Translations under genes and position numbers: made by a program
Notes under the pieces: model-generated
Databases searched by the model: none
What the model was told of the DNA's origin: nothing
Seen by the model: only the letters and a program-made list of their open reading frames with translations
Origin: JBFLVU01 sp964589625
GTDB taxonomy: Bacteria > Acidobacteriota > UBA4820 > DSQY01
Direction: 5' to 3'
Assembly: GCA_964589625.1 (NCBI GenBank)
Contig: CAZPSH010000005.1
Span: 1-64,000, forward strand
Length of the DNA: 64,000 nucleotides
In this document: positions 62,285-64,000 of the stretch, one piece after another
How positions within the stretch are numbered: position 1 is the first letter of the stretch
Layout: each line of letters opens with the position of its first letter

Positions 62285-63240
62285 GGGGAGTCTGCGGCCA
62301 GCGCGGCCTCGAGTTCCGCCGGAGCGCACACGGCCGTCCCCACCTTGCCGACCACGACGCCGGCCGCCAGGTTGGCCAGGCGTGCGGCCCTCTCCAGGGG
62401 AACCCCCGCCGCGAGCCCGAGGGCAAGGGCCGCGACGACCGTGTCCCCCGCACCGGTCACGTCGAAGACTTCCCGGACCCGGGCGGGGATCTGAACGACG
62501 GGGCGGTTCCTCTCGGCGAGGGCCATTCCTTCGGGGCCCAGCGTGAAGAGAATCGCCCCCCAGTCGGTCCTCCCGAGAAGGTCCGCGGCGGCTACGGGGA
62601 TTTCATCTGCGGTAAAAGGACGCCCCAAAAGCTCCGCCGCCTCCTGGCGGTTGGGCGTGAGAACCGTAGCTCCCGGATAGGGGAAGTGAACGGGCTTGGG
62701 ATCCACGAGGTACGGCACCCCCGTCTTCCGGGCCAGGGCCCCAAGGCTCTTCAGAAACGACGGGCAAAAGAGCCCCTTGGCATAATCGGAGACAACCAGG
62801 GCTCCGCTGAGGGGGAGAAGGTCCTCGAGCCGGGCAAGGAGGGCGTTTCTCAAGCCATCGGAAACGGCCGTGCGGACCTCCCGGTCCACCCGGACCACCT
62901 GCTGCCGCTGGGCGACGATGCGGGTCTTCACCGTAGTGCAACGTCCCGGGTCTCTCAGAAGGCCCGTGACGTCCACGCCATCCGACTCGAGGAGGGAGGC
63001 CAAGTGGTCGCCCGATTCGTCGTCCCCAACGACCCCAAACACGGCGGCGCCGCCACCCAGCGCCCTCAAGTTCGAGGCGACGTTGGCGGCTCCCCCCGGC
63101 ATGGCCCGTTCGTCCCGAACCTCCACCACGGGGATGGGCGCCTCGGGCGAGATCCGGTGCACCTCGCCGTAGACGAACCGGTCCAGGATCAGGTCCCCCA
63201 GCACAATGACCCGCCTGTCGCGCCAATCCGGAATCGCCAT
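62281..63240 (-). CDS. D-glycero-beta-D-manno-heptose-7-phosphate kinase (HldE-N / RfaE1 type)
   Basis: PfkB-family sugar kinase that forms heptose 1,7-bisphosphate for LPS inner core. The 319-residue protein has VIVLGDLILDRFVYGEVHRI, SPEAPIPVVEV (the HldE-specific HRISPEAPVPV box), PGGAANVASNLRALGG, VVSDYAKG, and the C-terminal DVTGAGDTVVAALALGLAAG with the catalytic Asp. The C-terminal adenylyltransferase half of HldE is absent, so a separate hldC-like gene is expected elsewhere. Start at ATG 63238-63240. Confidence 0.92.
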   Translation of the reverse strand: MAIPDWRDRRVIVLGDLILDRFVYGEVHRISPEAPIPVVEVRDERAMPGGAANVASNLRALGGGAAVFGVVGDDESGDHLASLLESDGVDVTGLLRDPGRCTTVKTRIVAQRQQVVRVDREVRTAVSDGLRNALLARLEDLLPLSGALVVSDYAKGLFCPSFLKSLGALARKTGVPYLVDPKPVHFPYPGATVLTPNRQEAAELLGRPFTADEIPVAAADLLGRTDWGAILFTLGPEGMALAERNRPVVQIPARVREVFDVTGAGDTVVAALALGLAAGVPLERAARLANLAAGVVVGKVGTAVCAPAELEAALAADSP

Positions 63241-63293
63241 CGGCCTCCAACCCTCCGCGCTGGTTCCATTGTAGCCGCCGACGGAGGACCCGG

Positions 63294-63710
63294 CTACACG
63301 CCCGCCCGCCAAAGATAGACCCAGTTGGCCAGAAACGCCCCCAGAAGCGCGAACCACCACCACTTCTCCTCCCGGGCCCCCACTTCCACGAACAGGTTTC
63401 GCCCCGCAATCCGGGCTACGGCGCCCGCCCCCACCCACAGGAGGACCACCGCGACGGCCGAGGCGAAAAGGGGGTTGGTCCGGAAGGCCTCGAGGGGGCG
63501 CAATTGCGCGAGGAGGAGAACGCTCCGCGTGGCCCCGCAGGTGGGGCAGGGGTGCCCCGAAACGGCGTGGAAGCCGCACTGGGGGTGAAACCGCGCCGGG
63601 AGAAGTGAAACGGCGAGGGCCCCCGCCGCGAAGAGAGCCCCGCCCAGGGCCACGAACACCCACGCCGGAGGGACGTCGCCGGGACGGGCCAAGGGAAGAC
63701 GGATCCTCAC
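63294..63710 (-). CDS. DUF2752-family membrane protein
   Basis: A 138-residue protein with about three TM helices and the DUF2752 core CPTCGATRSVLLLAQLRPLE with AFRTNPL. The paired Cys (CGFHAVSGHPCPTC) may bind metal or form disulfides. Function is unknown in the family. The GTG at 63708-63710 overlaps the TGA of the following gene on the minus strand (GTGA), so they are coupled. Confidence 0.85.
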   Translation of the reverse strand: MRIRLPLARPGDVPPAWVFVALGGALFAAGALAVSLLPARFHPQCGFHAVSGHPCPTCGATRSVLLLAQLRPLEAFRTNPLFASAVAVVLLWVGAGAVARIAGRNLFVEVGAREEKWWWFALLGAFLANWVYLWRAGV

Positions 63711-64000
63711 GGGGTCTTTCCCACGTCCTTGCCGATGGGTTTTCCCAGGGCGGATTCAACCCGCTCCCAACCCTTCGGGTCCAACTCGATGCCCACGGTG
63801 CGCCCCGCGGGTCGGGCGAAAACCGCTCCGGCCTCCCTCCGAACCTGGACCCGTTCCTCGAAGAGTGTTCCCTTCAGGACGACCGTGACCGCCTGCCCGC
63901 CAGGCGCGGGCGGGCCTCCCGCCCACTTCGCGACCCGGACCCCTTCAAGCGCCGTTAGAGCCGCGGCCAGGGCGGGCGCATCGCCCCCCGGAGGAGGCGT
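63707..64000 (-). CDS. unknown protein, 5' part beyond window
   Basis: A frame open to the window edge on the minus strand, 97 codons visible. It includes ALTALEGVRVAKWAGGPP, QAVTVVLKGTLFEERVQVRR and TVGIELDPKGWERVESALGK, ending KDVGKTP. The strand-rich pattern and Gly/Pro-rich N-terminal part look real, and the stop lies inside the DUF2752 start. No family recognised. Confidence 0.6.
   Translation of the reverse strand, partial: TPPPGGDAPALAAALTALEGVRVAKWAGGPPAPGGQAVTVVLKGTLFEERVQVRREAGAVFARPAGRTVGIELDPKGWERVESALGKPIGKDVGKTP

Overview
The window is one continuous stretch of a GC-rich (about two thirds G+C by eye), gene-dense bacterial chromosome. The gene set points to a Gram-negative (diderm) bacterium. 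It has an LPS-heptose kinase (hldE type), a Ccm-type cytochrome c maturation operon, an RND efflux pump, a LapA/LapB-type protein, an MglA/MglB polarity pair and a type IV pilin-like protein. A HspR-controlled dnaK operon, a bacterial cyclic 2,3-diphosphoglycerate synthetase homologue next to carbamate kinase, and many TPR and Ig-repeat proteins would fit an Acidobacteriota-like lineage. That placement is inference from gene content; no 16S gene is present.

Layout. 1-4357: 3' part of an RND pump gene, a small PII-like protein, and uvrB. 4348-9300: an accessory block on the minus strand encoding a multi-repeat secreted protein, a Cys-Pro-Cys lipoprotein, a propeller-like protein and a possible small Cys peptide. 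It is bounded on its far side by a decayed second copy of the 3' end of uvrB. 9297-13423: a very large secreted Ig-repeat gene broken by an in-frame amber codon and a frameshift. 13677-14831: tgt. 14907-19784: dnaK-hsp20-dnaJ-hspR-sigma factor, with a HAIR-type HspR operator over the dnaK promoter. 19929-23898: TPR protein, exported protein of unknown function, comM. 23938-27748: TPR protein, TetR regulator, GAF protein, ER-type signal peptidase, RlmD-like methyltransferase. 27758-28112: tRNA-Gly(GCC) and a 65-bp duplicate of its 3' end. 28286-31604: cDPG-synthetase-like GTPase, carbamate kinase, ornithine carbamoyltransferase. 31760-35346: recA, hemL, flavin oxidoreductase. 35416-37529: radC, comEA, pseudopilin. 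37577-42045 (minus): mglA, mglB, recR, ybaB, dnaX, the SRP RNA and a PilZ protein. 42187-47166: membrane SpoIIE phosphatase, larB, a TrmN6-Mut7-C fusion, pyrE. 47221-50253 (minus): SAM hydrolase and ccmDCBA. 50347-52071: TPR/HD-GYP protein. 52108-59345: rplU-rpmA-obgE-nadD-rsfS-AAA/Fis protein-rlmH-dksA-lapAB-gpmI. 59342-64000 (minus): trmJ, mltG, ruvX, ubiE/menG, hldE kinase, DUF2752 protein and an unfinished gene.

Most genes lie in tight operons with ATGA, GTGA or TTGA stop/start overlaps, which indicates translational coupling. Housekeeping functions dominate (DNA repair, ribosome assembly, tRNA and rRNA modification, heme and cytochrome maturation, protein folding). The main accessory regions are 4.3-13.4 kb and the tRNA-Gly junction at 27.8-28.1 kb.

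The observations I find most worth following are the uvrB 3'-end duplication around the secreted-protein block, the sigma factor inside the HspR heat-shock operon, the cDPGS-ArcC-OTC operon, the TrmN6-Mut7-C fusion, and an AAA/Fis protein with degenerate catalytic motifs inside the ribosome-assembly operon.
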